64,000 nucleotides of DNA from Myrmaecium sp. VS I D KN 1 (taxonomy: Eukaryota; Ascomycota; Dothideomycetes; Valsariales; Valsariaceae): contig JADQAV010000002.1 in assembly GCA_019775845.1 (NCBI GenBank), positions 1,860,001-1,924,000 of the forward strand, given 5' to 3'. The notes under the pieces are model-generated. The model was not told the DNA's origin. It did no database searches and saw only the letters and a list, made by a program, of their open reading frames with translations. The stretch's first letter is position 1. Each line of letters opens with the position of its first letter. The position numbers and the translations under genes were made by a program. Below, in pieces: positions 54,552 to 64,000 of the stretch.

Positions 54552-55848
54552 GCAATCAGCGAAGCTGGGGGAAGGTAGAGGGCGTTCGTTCGGAGAGACT
54601 TGTCGTAGAGATATGGAAGAGAGAAGACAAAAAGAGAAGATTGTAGGAGGTGAAGAAGGCATACATCTTCTCCGATGCAGGCTTCACAACGGAAACGATA
54701 TAATTTATATATACCCCGCTTCCGGTGTGAATGCGGTAGGACGCAAAAGCAGGACGGATTGAGGTTGTTGCGGTCCATACCTTTCTATTGGTCCTTTTCC
54801 TTTTTTCTTCTTCTTCTCCAAGCCCCCTTTTTCTAATTAGCATCAGCGCTTCTTCATTATATTTTTATATTCCTCTTCTTTGAATATCACGCATTCAATC
54901 CCAAGAACATCCTTTTCCCTTGATGTTATGGTTCCGTGTGCGGTCTCGTTGATCCTGCTGTATTTTATTGCATTGCATCGCTTCGCGATAGGAATGAGGA
55001 AGTTGAAGGCGAAAAGAAAGTCTGTCGAAAAATAGAACGTCTTTCAATCTCATCAGCATCAGATCTCCATCGAAGAAGAACGTATCACCTACCAGCAGCA
55101 TGTTCATATCGCAACGTGCCCTGAACAACCCCCATTGGCAGAAGCTTTGCTTCTGGTCTCCGCTCTCCATCTACGATATCGTGCTCAGTCAGTAGTATTC
55201 CTCCGCACATTCCATTGTATAACACCTAGACATGGATCGTGGATTGGACATCCAGTGGTGGAGTGGGTGCGTGCGTGCGTGAGTGCGTGCCCGCGAACTA
55301 AGGAGCTCGTGCTCGCGAGCAAGCGGCACACACCGCCAGCAGTTGATCCCAACTTCGATTGTCGCTCGCGTAGATGTATGGACGGACGTTCGGCTCTGGG
55401 GACCATACATACGCAGTAGCCGTGCGTGGATGCGTGCGTGTGTGTTCATCTCTCTCCTCTTCTCATCGGTATGTGTGTGTGTGTACGTGTGTGTACGTGT
55501 GTGTTGTGTATTGTGCAACATAAATGTGCGGAATCTTCTTCATTGCCCGGAATCGGCTGCGGAACTGCTTCGTTCTGAACAGCGTTGTTTTTGGTTACAT
55601 TTGATCGATACGCTCTGTCCCACTCCGCCACACACACAGGTCGGCTTATGAAGAAGAATGGATGAGGTCGCTGAAGCTAGATAAGTCGATCATGTCTTTC
55701 TGAGACTACATCATCAATCCGTCACCATCGTCAAGACTAAGCTTGGGTATCATATAGCAAAACACAAACCCGACGTCTTGTAATACATGCCACGCCGTTC
55801 ACAACCTCCCCTTCCCATGTCACATGCCGAGAGACCTCCGTAGACCAC
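54552..55848. other. Intergenic region with TG-rich microsatellites
   Basis: About 1.3 kb between convergent genes. There is no gene; GTGC/GTGT repeats are listed separately. Confidence 0.6.
55258..55506. repeat. Broken TGCG/TG microsatellite region
   Basis: GTGCGTGCGTGC-type units (55267-55290, 55423-55443) and GTGTGT runs with GTAC interruptions (55468-55506) are spread over 250 bp. Confidence 0.85.
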
Positions 55849-57548
55849 TCATCGATCTTCGTTCCTGCCGGTCCTGCGCTGCCTGGTCTTCTTGACCGGC
55901 TGTGCTGTGTCCTCATCCTCTTCCTCTTTGCCCTTGACCAGGTCCTCCGTCAACCCCCACTCCTCAAGATCGTACCAGTCCTCCCCATCGCTCAGCTCAC
56001 CCACGTGCCCGTCTGCCTTGGCCCAACTAAAGACGGTTTGTCGCATGCGGTCGGCTCGCAGCATGCCGAGGTACAGGTCCACCGATGCGCGCGCGATTTC
56101 TTCTTGCTTCTGCACGAGCGCTTGCAGTGCAAGACGTGTGTCCTCGGCCTCCGCGGGCGGCAGTCCGAAGTCGCGGTCCGGTATGACGGAAAGTGGGAAG
56201 CTGAAGAATGGATGTATCGGCGGAAGAGAATCCGTGGGTGACCCGGGCGGACTTGGCGATCTTGCGTTCGCTCGCGCGCGAGTCGTCATGCGGTGAGACC
56301 CGGGTTGTGACGCAGTGTCCGAGCCCTCCTCCGTTTCCTGCTCAGTTTCGTGACGGGTCGCACTGGCCTCATCCCCGTGCCTGTTTTCAGGCGCTTCCCG
56401 TAGCACACCGCCGTCCTGGGATGCTCCGGCGTGTGAAGGTTTCTGATGCGCGGGTCCATTTGCTGGTTCAGCCCTTCCCTGCATGCCAACACTATCTGTT
56501 CCATTTGCCATTATTATATCTTCAACGTCGTTGCGATGCTCCTCTACGCTCTTGCCTGAAGCCGCATCTATTTGCGCAAGAACACCGTTCTCGTGAACCT
56601 CTTCCGGCGCCCCTAGTGAAGCCGTTGATGCCATCACGGGACTTCTTCGCTGGCCCTCATCTGGCGGGAGCTGGTCTAGGAATCTGCTCTCTCGGCCATT
56701 TATGCTACCATTGACACTTCCATTGTCGGAGGTTATTGATGGAACCGCTACGGACGGGTTGGTACGCTCAGCCACATTGAGGATGTATTTATCCAGTTCG
56801 GTTTCCATCGCCCCGCAGGGTACCCAAGTATCGTCGCCGCGGAATCTCGTGAGCAGATTCTTTGCTTTCCACAGGAAGATCTGCTCCTTGCGCGAGATAG
56901 CGCAAGCTTCATCCGTCAAGCGCGTCAGGTGCTTGGACCTGTATGGGACAGAAAGTGAAGGATGGGTTGGCAGCTCGGCCGCCGACGTTAGCGGAGCCAA
57001 AATCTCTAGAGGACAAGACGGTCAGCTGGAAGCAGACACGAGGCCAGGCAGGGACTTACGCTCTAGGTGTATGTCTGCATACGGATCTTCTTCTAGCGGT
57101 GTCGTATACCCCTCCTCATCATCTTCCTGCTCATCTTCATCATCTTGTTCGACGATGTCTCCATCTATATCAAGCTTTGGTGGATTACGGTGGATTATAT
57201 ATCTCTGGTAACCGGCATGTTCAATTTTCTGCCAAGAGGAAGGATGTCAATAGGTGGCCATTTCCATAGACGCGTAGGTGTATTGTACCCTCTTATAAGC
57301 CGGAGGCTCTTCTGCGGTAACAAGAGCCTGGTCATGCGCCGGTTTTGCCTTGCGCTTCAGTCGATGCATGCGCCCGCCGAGACGCGTCTCAGAATCGTCA
57401 GAGTCGGAAGCTATAGAGACCAACATCAGCAAAGCCTACCAGAGCTGTATGATCACGGAAAAACCATACACTCCTGGTCCTTGCGCATCAACGCCCTCTT
57501 CATCCCGAAGATAGTCTCATAGACAGCATGCTGTAGGTTGGCCATCAT
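55849..57548 (-). CDS. RXT2: RXT2-like subunit of the Rpd3L histone deacetylase complex
   Basis: Four exons (57548-57470, 57410-57289, 57228-57060, 57005-55849) join to 508 residues. The N-terminal RXT2 domain is recognisable: AVYETIFGMKRALMRKDQE, MHRLKRKAKPAHDQ, then AYKRKIEHAGYQRYIIHRNP followed by PKLDIDGDIVEQ, an acidic run, YADIHLEQILAPLTSAAELP and THPSLSVPYRSKHLTRLTDE. In yeast Rxt2 is a stable part of the large Rpd3 deacetylase complex that represses stress and meiotic genes. The centre (~230-400) is disordered, and the C-terminal ~100 residues are helical (DTRLALQALVQKQEEIARAS) and end in an acidic then basic tail (TAQPVKKTRQRRTGRNEDR). Two consecutive ATG codons open the frame (57548 and 57545). 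The first intron (donor GTATGG) is the least certain joint. Confidence 0.78.
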
Positions 57549-58448
57549 GTAGCAGGTTCCAGCGCACACCGCTGGAGCTCAAGGTAACCCCGACGATGGA
57601 GAGCCGAATAAAGATAGCGGGCGTAACTGGGCCGATTCGAAACGGACGCCTCCGGCTATGTAATAGTGAGAGGGAAAGCTGGATGCGCTTAAGGGGAGCG
57701 GATCGCGTTGTTTGAGGATAGATGCGTTACTGCGACCGCCAGGGACATTGAACTTAGTGGTGCCGAACAGCGATCGGGGCCGTTGCGATAACCCCGGCGA
57801 TGGTTTGCATTGTTTGCACGGCCTTCGGTTATCACTTATCGAACCCGAATGTTACATTACCGAGTATTATGGAAACGTTACCTACAATTGCTTACGATGA
57901 CTAAGCTCCATTCACCGTCTTCGACACGACCGGAGGAGATACATCCAGGTAAACAGTCAGCCTAATAATAATCGTGCTAAACAGGATTACGAAAACTCCT
58001 GGGTAAATAGCACTCCAGCAACTCCACTTATGGTATAGTGGCTTACTCACGGTCAACGTCCTGAAGATTTGGTACGAACTATACTCGATTATCTCTGAAC
58101 CCTGTTGCAGATCATATATACAAGAATGTCTTCGAACGGCAATTAAATTGTATGTAGTAACATATGTGGTGCAACGCTGGGAGGACGATCCCGCGCGAAC
58201 TCTGAAGAGAATTACCCAATTTGCTGTGCAACTGAAGGGGTATTTGCAGGGGGTATTTAGTTGCAACAGTATCTCAAAAACCTGACATCCAAAGCGGAGG
58301 AATTAAAGCTGAGTAAAATGCGCATCAGTCTAGAGGGAGAACACCCCGGACTCTGAGACGACCGGAAACAAAAGAAATAGAACAAGAGGAAGATCTCAGG
58401 ATGCTGCAGCAGAAGCACTCCCTAGAAGCCCGCCGTCATGACGGATGA
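57549..58448. other. Spacer between RXT2 promoter and the coiled-coil gene 3' flank
   Basis: This is 900 bp between tandem minus-strand genes. The right half (57900-58440) is AT-richer 3' flank. No gene is supported. Confidence 0.6.
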
Positions 58449-61400
58449 TCAAACCGGGAGCCCAGGGCCAAACGGCTCAAAGTTATGGGTCCTGTCATCT
58501 GGGTCGTCATCAACCGTGCTTTCTTCGTCATCGTAGAATCCGTGGGTACTGAAGTTACCGTCTTCAGCGTCCTGATCGTAAGATGATTTCCTAAGGAGTG
58601 GGGGAGTAGACGGTGATGCCTTGGACAGTTTGTCCTGTTGACGAGGTGTGAGCAACGGGTCCATTGCATCGGACTGGGACTGCGTCGTCTTGCGCAAGTT
58701 TGATGTGGGAGGTGTCATCAGACCCGAAAGAAAGCCTTGCCTAGATTGCGGGGCCTTCGAAGGCGTCTGGCTCCTTGGGGCAGCAGCACTTGAGTTCCGA
58801 GAAAGGCTGCTGGAAGGATTATCACGGCTCTTACGCCAACTCCCAAATGCCGCGGCTATCTGTACGGCCTTGGGGGACGCAAAGTTCGAAAGGCTCGCAA
58901 GGGTAGGGAAACCTTGGGTACCTGTCAGATGGCGCTGTTTTTCCTGCTGTTCCATTTGCAAGTTTGCACGAATGCGAATGGCGGTATCGCGAACAGCGTC
59001 ACGATCAAATTCTGGTTGCGAAAGGGTATTGACCAGATCCGTAAGCTCATCGAGACGGACACCAAGGAGCTCTCGCAGCCACCCAATTTCCGTGTCGCGT
59101 TCCTTGAGCTTAGACGGGCCATCCTTGTCAACCTGCGATAACTGTTCTTCGAGGTCCTCGATTCGACTTTCTCGCTCATGGAGCTGCTCTTGCAACACGA
59201 CAATGGACTCTCTGAGTGCTTGAGGCGATACCTTTTCAGGCATAGAGCTGACTGCAGACTGGTTTGTGGACTTCGCCGACTGGGCAGCTTGAGCTGCAGC
59301 ACGAGCAGCGGCCTTGGCAACCTCGACTTTGTCCTCCAGGTGTAGGATACGATCTTGATAATGCTCAAGTTTAGCATCGGCCAGGCTAAGACGCTCGTTC
59401 AGGTAGAAAACCGAGCGCTGCTTATCTTCCTTCGCGACCTCTAAGTCTCTGGCGTGAGCATAATTGAGTTCCTCGATACGTCGTTCGAAGCTTTTTTGCT
59501 GCTCAAGTAGGGCGGTGTTCTTCAATAGAAGCGCCTCTTCAACAGCATGCTTTTTCGCGTCAGAAGCCTCTTCCAATTGGAGCTCATGTCTAGCCTTCGC
59601 GGTGTCTGCCTCCATTCGAACATTATCCAGCTCGGCCCGAACGCGGGAGATCTCGCTCTCCAGATCTGCACGCACGATATTGACGTGGTTATTCGCTGCT
59701 TCGATATCCGCTTCTAGGAGCACGCGTGTACGTTGAACCTCAACACGTCCTGCCTCCCTAGCCTCCCGAAATTCGCGCTCATATCTTTCGGCAACCTTCT
59801 GGGCCTCGCGATTTTCTTGACGCAGAGTAGTAACCAATTCTTCAAGCTTTTCCTTGGCATGCTGAGTTTGCTCGAGATTAACTCGAAGCCTTACACTTTC
59901 ACGCTCCAGGGCTTCTAGACGATCGAGTTCTCTTTCTAGGCGTTCTCGAGTCCTAACTTCTGCTTCCATCCTGGCAAGGAGGACTTCATACTTCTTCTTG
60001 CCTTCTTCATCCACCTGTTGCCACTTAGACTTTTCCAGGGCAGCTTGTCCTACAGCCGTCGCCATGTCTTGCTGGAGCTTATCAAATTTACCACGCATCT
60101 GCTCACGAATTCGCATAGCTTCCTCACTCTGCACTCGCAACGCCTCAAGAGATCTCTTGAGTTCTTCCTTCTCTTCGATGGCCCGTTTGACATCCTGCCT
60201 CCACTTGTTGCTTGAGAGTCGGTATTCCGCAAGGGTCTCTTCCAAAGCATTGTTTTCACTAGACAGAGAAGAGACAGTATTGCGAAGATCATCACTCACA
60301 CTTTCGAGAGCAGTGTTCTTCAACAAGAGGGCCTCGTTCTCCGAGGTAATGAGTGATATTCGTTTTTGCAAGTCTTCCTCAGAACTCTGGTAAGCGACCA
60401 GTTTATACCGGAGCTCTTTGCACTGTTCACTCAGTGCATGCGAACGCTGAGATTCATCGGATTCTTTCTCGCGAACGAGGCCTAGTTCTTCTTCCACCAA
60501 CTTCAACAGCTTCCGGGCATCAGCTTCCTGCCTCTCTGCGGCCTTTCTAGCGCCAATTTCATCGTCGAGCTGTTGTCTGGCCTCCTTAAGTGACTTTTCG
60601 AGATCCGCGATGCGATCTTGGTTTTCCTCCGTCCGGCCGTTCTGTCGATTCTGGATCATTGCCATATTCTGGCGTGCGAGAGCTTCTTCCATGACTTCAC
60701 GGAAGTCATCAAGCTGCACACTCACCGAAGCGTTCCTAGCAATCGAAGCCTTCATGTCGCCGAGTGCCTGATAAAATTCAGTCATATCGAAGGTAGGCAT
60801 GGCCGAGCCCGCGGGCGGAGTGAATTGGTAACTAGCCAAAGCCTCAGTGACAATGCTCCTAATCTTATCAAATTTCCAGTCTTTTCTCGGCGACTTATGG
60901 CGAAACCGATTTTCCACCGTAGCTTCAGCGCCATCGTCCTCGTCATCAGCATCGCTGTCCCGACCTTCGTTGGAGAAACTTCTTCTTGTCTCGAAGCGGC
61001 TTCTGTGAGCCATAGTGTTGAGTGCATCCCGAATCATGTGCAAATTCTTCTCAAGTGGACCGAGCCGACTTTGAAGCGCTCCATCGATTAACCGATCGAC
61101 ATGACGGTCAAAGAAGCGGCTTCTGGAGCGGAGTTGCTGTTCCTGATCTGAAGCAATGGCATCGTCCCATTCACTGACAGGAACATTGTCCCCATCGTTA
61201 AGTCGATGTACCGGGGATTCAAACGACATTCCCGCTCTGCCATCGCTGAAAGGGTCCTGCAGTATAGACGCAGAGTCGTCCCCAGGATGAGCGGATGTGG
61301 CTAATGTACGACGGGAACTAGGGCTCGGAGCATCGCTTCGAAATTGAGACATGGGCTGCAAGTTGGCCCGGTTATACCCTGTCATAACATGGTTGCGCTG

Positions 61401-64000
61401 ATGAGACTGCTCCCAATACTGGGTGTCTCTTTCGACGCCGAAGTCCGAGCCTCTCTCGTCCATATGCCTCATCACGGCATCAATTTCAGTGAAAGTGGGC
61501 TGTGCATACGAGTCGTAGCTATCATCTTCACTGTCTGGATAGGGCGCGCGCTTGTCGGTTTCTAGTGCTGTCTTGAAAGACCCGTCATCACTGGGTCGGA
61601 AAGTAGTTGCTGGACTTCGGCTGAAATGGCGAGGGGGATCTGGCTCGACAGAATTATGATCAACAGAAGGTTGAGTAACATGAATTCCAAGATTTAGACG
61701 AGAACCATCTCCTGATTTGATCTCGGACGGCTGTGCAGTAGCGGGCAACAACCCTGAGGCATGCTTGGTCCCCGGAGCTTTACTCTCCTCCTCAGTGGCT
61801 GGCGCATCGCCTATATCAGTTACAGATGTATCCGCCTGGGATTGAGCAGCCATGGTAGTGGTGGGTGTCGGTGTGAGATCGCGGTCTTCCTCGCTTGCTA
61901 AGTCCATATCATTGGGATTCTGCTGTATCCCAACAGAAGCATGATTCTTGGCCGTTTCGGGGAGCTCGATGGTGCTGCTTGTATCTTCATCACCAACCTG
62001 CGTGGTTACAGGAGCAAAGTTCTCCTTTTCTTCTGGTAGGGGCACTCTGTTCGCTTCGTTGTCCTTTTTGATAGATTGGATGTTGGTGGATTCTCCAAGA
62101 GGTTGCGCAGGGCTTGCAAAAACCGGCACCGAGTCGCCAGCGCTATCAAAATAGCGAGCTCTCTTCTGTCGAAAATCATTCCGGTCAACTTCCCGTTCTT
62201 CTTGATTGGTAGCAGGAGATTGCTGGGTCTGATCCGGCCTAACAATCGGGACCGCCTTTGACTTCCTTGCAGGTTTCAAGATATCACTGGACGCTACTTT
62301 GATGTCCCCGAATATGCTTGACGGAAGTAAGCTACCTGAGCCAGCAGAATCGGTGGAACTGGGTTGAAACGGTTGTGCATCTGGCTTAAAAGATGGCATC
62401 TGAGACGAGAACGTAAAGTCGGTCACCGGCACAGACGGGAGTCCACTTCCTCCAGGCTGGAAACTTGGCGCTGCAACGTTCAAATTCTTACCAAGGCCTT
62501 TGAGTGGCTCGGCCTGTTGGGACGATGTGTTATTTCCGGAGCTGAAAAGGTTTGCCCCACCTTGAAAACTGAACGCGGAAGAGAAGTTCCCAGGACTGAA
62601 GGAGGCGTTAGGATTGAACTTGAACTCCTTTGCCTCGACGTTGAATTTTGGAACAGATGATTTAGAGCCATGTGAGCTATGGTTCGCAGTCTTCGAGTCT
62701 TTCCAAAGGTCACTTACGTGACCCGACCCTTGTGTTTGCTTGCTTGCTTCGTTCGGGGAATGGATAGATCTTCTCCCTTCGACGCTTGGGTTTGTCACAT
62801 CAGACAGGTTTGTCTTCGTACTATCACTTGATTCCTCGCGTAGGGTCTCTGGCGGAGGCAAACTGTAACCTAATGGACTGGCCCTTTGAGGCTGAGTGAG
62901 GGAATGTGTTCTGTTGTGAGGCTGTGGCTGGTGTAGGACGTGCGGCGTGGACTTAAGCTCCTCCCAGTGAGCTTCATCTTGCTGGGTTGTCAATGGTCTT
63001 GTCTGCTGGGTGACCGGACTCTGTACACTGAACCGGGAAGAAGTGCTGAATTCACCTCCTTCTTCCAGCTGCCGGTCAATTGCCTCTTCCAGGTGGTATT
63101 CTCCATCACGGACTTCGCGCTCAAGGTTCTGGCTAATGTTATGGCGTTGATCTCGTGGCGAGGGTGCGGCAAGATCAGGAGCAAATTCGCCATTCCTATC
63201 AGGACCAGACCCAGTCTCATCTTCCTCACCATCGACCTCCGGAACTTCGGCAAGCGTAGACGACGGTCTTGTGTGGATTAGATGCGGTTGCGGCTGCGAC
63301 TGCTGTTGCTGAATCAACAGCTGCTGTTGTTGCTGCATATGTAGCAGGAGTGCATCCTTTTGTGGGAAGGAGAACGGTTGGTTTGGACCAAACCCAAACG
63401 GCGAAAGCGGGGATGTGATATCAGCAAGGTCGTGGCGACTTGTTGTCAACGCAGGCGAACCACCGCGCGGCGCTCCGACTTGGGGAAAGTATTGCTGTGG
63501 AGACCACCCCGCAATACTGGGAGAGGTGCCCTGGAGGGGTGCAAGCCCTACGGGGGAGGCGAATGTGGACGGACGCTGCATATGTAGGCTACCACGTGAA
63601 TTACCAAAAGGCATAGGCGATGCAATGGATCGACTCGACACGTGACCCGGTGATGGTCCGGGTGGAAACCCTGGCATGATGCTACCATGTCGACCATGGC
63701 TGCCTGCAGAGGAAGTTGGAAGTGGCGGGGAAAACGGTAGGCCTGGATGCTGCGACGAAGGTTGACGGGACATGGGAGTGCTTTCTTCCTCGTCGCCTAA
63801 GCTAACACCCAAGGCACGCAGTTTCTGCTCTGTCAGGTAATTGACGTACTCTTGCCAAAGGCTCATGTCGGGCACGCGAACAACGGCTTTCATAGAATCA
63901 TCCGTCTTCGTGTCTTCGACGTCGGGAAAGATAGGCCGGCTCCATACCATCTCGCCTTCATAACCTCCTATGTTATATCCAGCATCTTCGAAGTTGCGCA
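58449..64000 (-). CDS. Very large coiled-coil protein of unknown function, 5' end outside the window
   Basis: An open frame of at least 1849 codons with no intron needed. It continues in frame past MVWSRPIF (63950) to the window edge (NFEDAGYNIGGYEGE precedes it), so the true start is off-window. The first ~950 residues are disordered and Ser/Pro/Gln-rich, with a poly-Gln patch (~205-220) and FG-like spacing (FSSAFSFQGGANLFSSGN, FTFSSQMPSFKPDAQPF). A short folded region (KFDKIRSIVTEALASYQFTP) precedes a continuous coiled coil at ~1100-1620. The conserved-looking C-terminal block is EIGWLRELLGVRLDELTDLV, then PEFDRDAVRDTAIRIRANLQ and QIAAAFGSWRKSR. The tail is Ser-rich and acidic. Related Pezizomycotina proteins are variously labelled involucrin-repeat or myosin-like, which says nothing about role. 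A scaffold at septa, spindle poles or polarity sites is a guess. Confidence 0.85.
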   Translation of the reverse strand, partial: RNFEDAGYNIGGYEGEMVWSRPIFPDVEDTKTDDSMKAVVRVPDMSLWQEYVNYLTEQKLRALGVSLGDEEESTPMSRQPSSQHPGLPFSPPLPTSSAGSHGRHGSIMPGFPPGPSPGHVSSRSIASPMPFGNSRGSLHMQRPSTFASPVGLAPLQGTSPSIAGWSPQQYFPQVGAPRGGSPALTTSRHDLADITSPLSPFGFGPNQPFSFPQKDALLLHMQQQQQLLIQQQQSQPQPHLIHTRPSSTLAEVPEVDGEEDETGSGPDRNGEFAPDLAAPSPRDQRHNISQNLEREVRDGEYHLEEAIDRQLEEGGEFSTSSRFSVQSPVTQQTRPLTTQQDEAHWEELKSTPHVLHQPQPHNRTHSLTQPQRASPLGYSLPPPETLREESSDSTKTNLSDVTNPSVEGRRSIHSPNEASKQTQGSGHVSDLWKDSKTANHSSHGSKSSVPKFNVEAKEFKFNPNASFSPGNFSSAFSFQGGANLFSSGNNTSSQQAEPLKGLGKNLNVAAPSFQPGGSGLPSVPVTDFTFSSQMPSFKPDAQPFQPSSTDSAGSGSLLPSSIFGDIKVASSDILKPARKSKAVPIVRPDQTQQSPATNQEEREVDRNDFRQKRARYFDSAGDSVPVFASPAQPLGESTNIQSIKKDNEANRVPLPEEKENFAPVTTQVGDEDTSSTIELPETAKNHASVGIQQNPNDMDLASEEDRDLTPTPTTTMAAQSQADTSVTDIGDAPATEEESKAPGTKHASGLLPATAQPSEIKSGDGSRLNLGIHVTQPSVDHNSVEPDPPRHFSRSPATTFRPSDDGSFKTALETDKRAPYPDSEDDSYDSYAQPTFTEIDAVMRHMDERGSDFGVERDTQYWEQSHQRNHVMTGYNRANLQPMSQFRSDAPSPSSRRTLATSAHPGDDSASILQDPFSDGRAGMSFESPVHRLNDGDNVPVSEWDDAIASDQEQQLRSRSRFFDRHVDRLIDGALQSRLGPLEKNLHMIRDALNTMAHRSRFETRRSFSNEGRDSDADDEDDGAEATVENRFRHKSPRKDWKFDKIRSIVTEALASYQFTPPAGSAMPTFDMTEFYQALGDMKASIARNASVSVQLDDFREVMEEALARQNMAMIQNRQNGRTEENQDRIADLEKSLKEARQQLDDEIGARKAAERQEADARKLLKLVEEELGLVREKESDESQRSHALSEQCKELRYKLVAYQSSEEDLQKRISLITSENEALLLKNTALESVSDDLRNTVSSLSSENNALEETLAEYRLSSNKWRQDVKRAIEEKEELKRSLEALRVQSEEAMRIREQMRGKFDKLQQDMATAVGQAALEKSKWQQVDEEGKKKYEVLLARMEAEVRTRERLERELDRLEALERESVRLRVNLEQTQHAKEKLEELVTTLRQENREAQKVAERYEREFREAREAGRVEVQRTRVLLEADIEAANNHVNIVRADLESEISRVRAELDNVRMEADTAKARHELQLEEASDAKKHAVEEALLLKNTALLEQQKSFERRIEELNYAHARDLEVAKEDKQRSVFYLNERLSLADAKLEHYQDRILHLEDKVEVAKAAARAAAQAAQSAKSTNQSAVSSMPEKVSPQALRESIVVLQEQLHERESRIEDLEEQLSQVDKDGPSKLKERDTEIGWLRELLGVRLDELTDLVNTLSQPEFDRDAVRDTAIRIRANLQMEQQEKQRHLTGTQGFPTLASLSNFASPKAVQIAAAFGSWRKSRDNPSSSLSRNSSAAAPRSQTPSKAPQSRQGFLSGLMTPPTSNLRKTTQSQSDAMDPLLTPRQQDKLSKASPSTPPLLRKSSYDQDAEDGNFSTHGFYDDEESTVDDDPDDRTHNFEPFGPGLPV

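Noticed and set aside
1-64000. Transposons, retroelement relics, CRISPR arrays, secondary-metabolite cluster
   Set aside because: No reverse transcriptase, integrase or transposase-like frame, no long terminal or inverted repeats, and no PKS/NRPS or regularly spaced repeats were seen. Gene content is housekeeping.

Overview
The window is nuclear DNA from a filamentous ascomycete (Pezizomycotina). Genes carry several short introns (about 45-130 bp, GTRNGT donors, CTAAC/CTGAC branch points, YAG acceptors), intergenic spaces are 0.3-3.4 kb, and the products are typical of that group. Residue-level resemblance of the Erv29/Surf4, bHLH, MSH5 and EMC5 proteins to Eurotiomycetes favours that class, but this is from memory and the genus cannot be fixed. 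I see no transposon, viral relic, CRISPR array, tRNA or rRNA gene.

Layout. 1-6700: long promoter region around a single-exon bHLH regulator (2335-3966). 6716-11970: a membrane-anchored unknown protein, the ER cargo receptor Erv29/Surf4 (5 exons) and a convergent short-chain dehydrogenase. 12717-15151: an HRI/IfkB-like eIF2alpha kinase. 15935-21140: an unknown fungal protein convergent with a 12-exon MSH5. 21761-25551: mitochondrial Hsp78, divergent from translation elongation factor eEF1B, whose second intron appears to hold a U18-type C/D box snoRNA. 25977-32878: EMC5, a DUF5519/luciferase-domain protein, Sas10/Utp3 and a divergent 3-ketodihydrosphingosine reductase. 33296-42212: mitochondrial branched-chain aminotransferase, Scy1-like pseudokinase and a paxillin-like three-LIM protein. 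43446-50566: an aquaglyceroporin with a long N-terminal tail, TRAPPII subunit Trs65 and an Mpv17/PMP22 protein. 50567-53969: gene-poor, low-complexity, containing a two-base assembly gap. 53970-64000: a GPI-anchored serine-rich wall protein, an RXT2-like Rpd3L subunit, and a very large coiled-coil protein running off the right edge.

This is a core-genome neighbourhood, not a cluster or island. Recurrent themes are the early secretory pathway (Erv29, EMC5, Trs65, Scy1-like, ksr), translation and ribosome making (eEF1B plus its intronic snoRNA, Sas10, eIF2alpha kinase) and mitochondria (Hsp78, BCAT, Mpv17-like). The genes look individually regulated. Close divergent pairs are Hsp78/eEF1B (367 bp) and Sas10/KSR (265 bp). 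Multi-exon models were built by hand from splice signals and reading phase, and every joined length is a whole number of codons.
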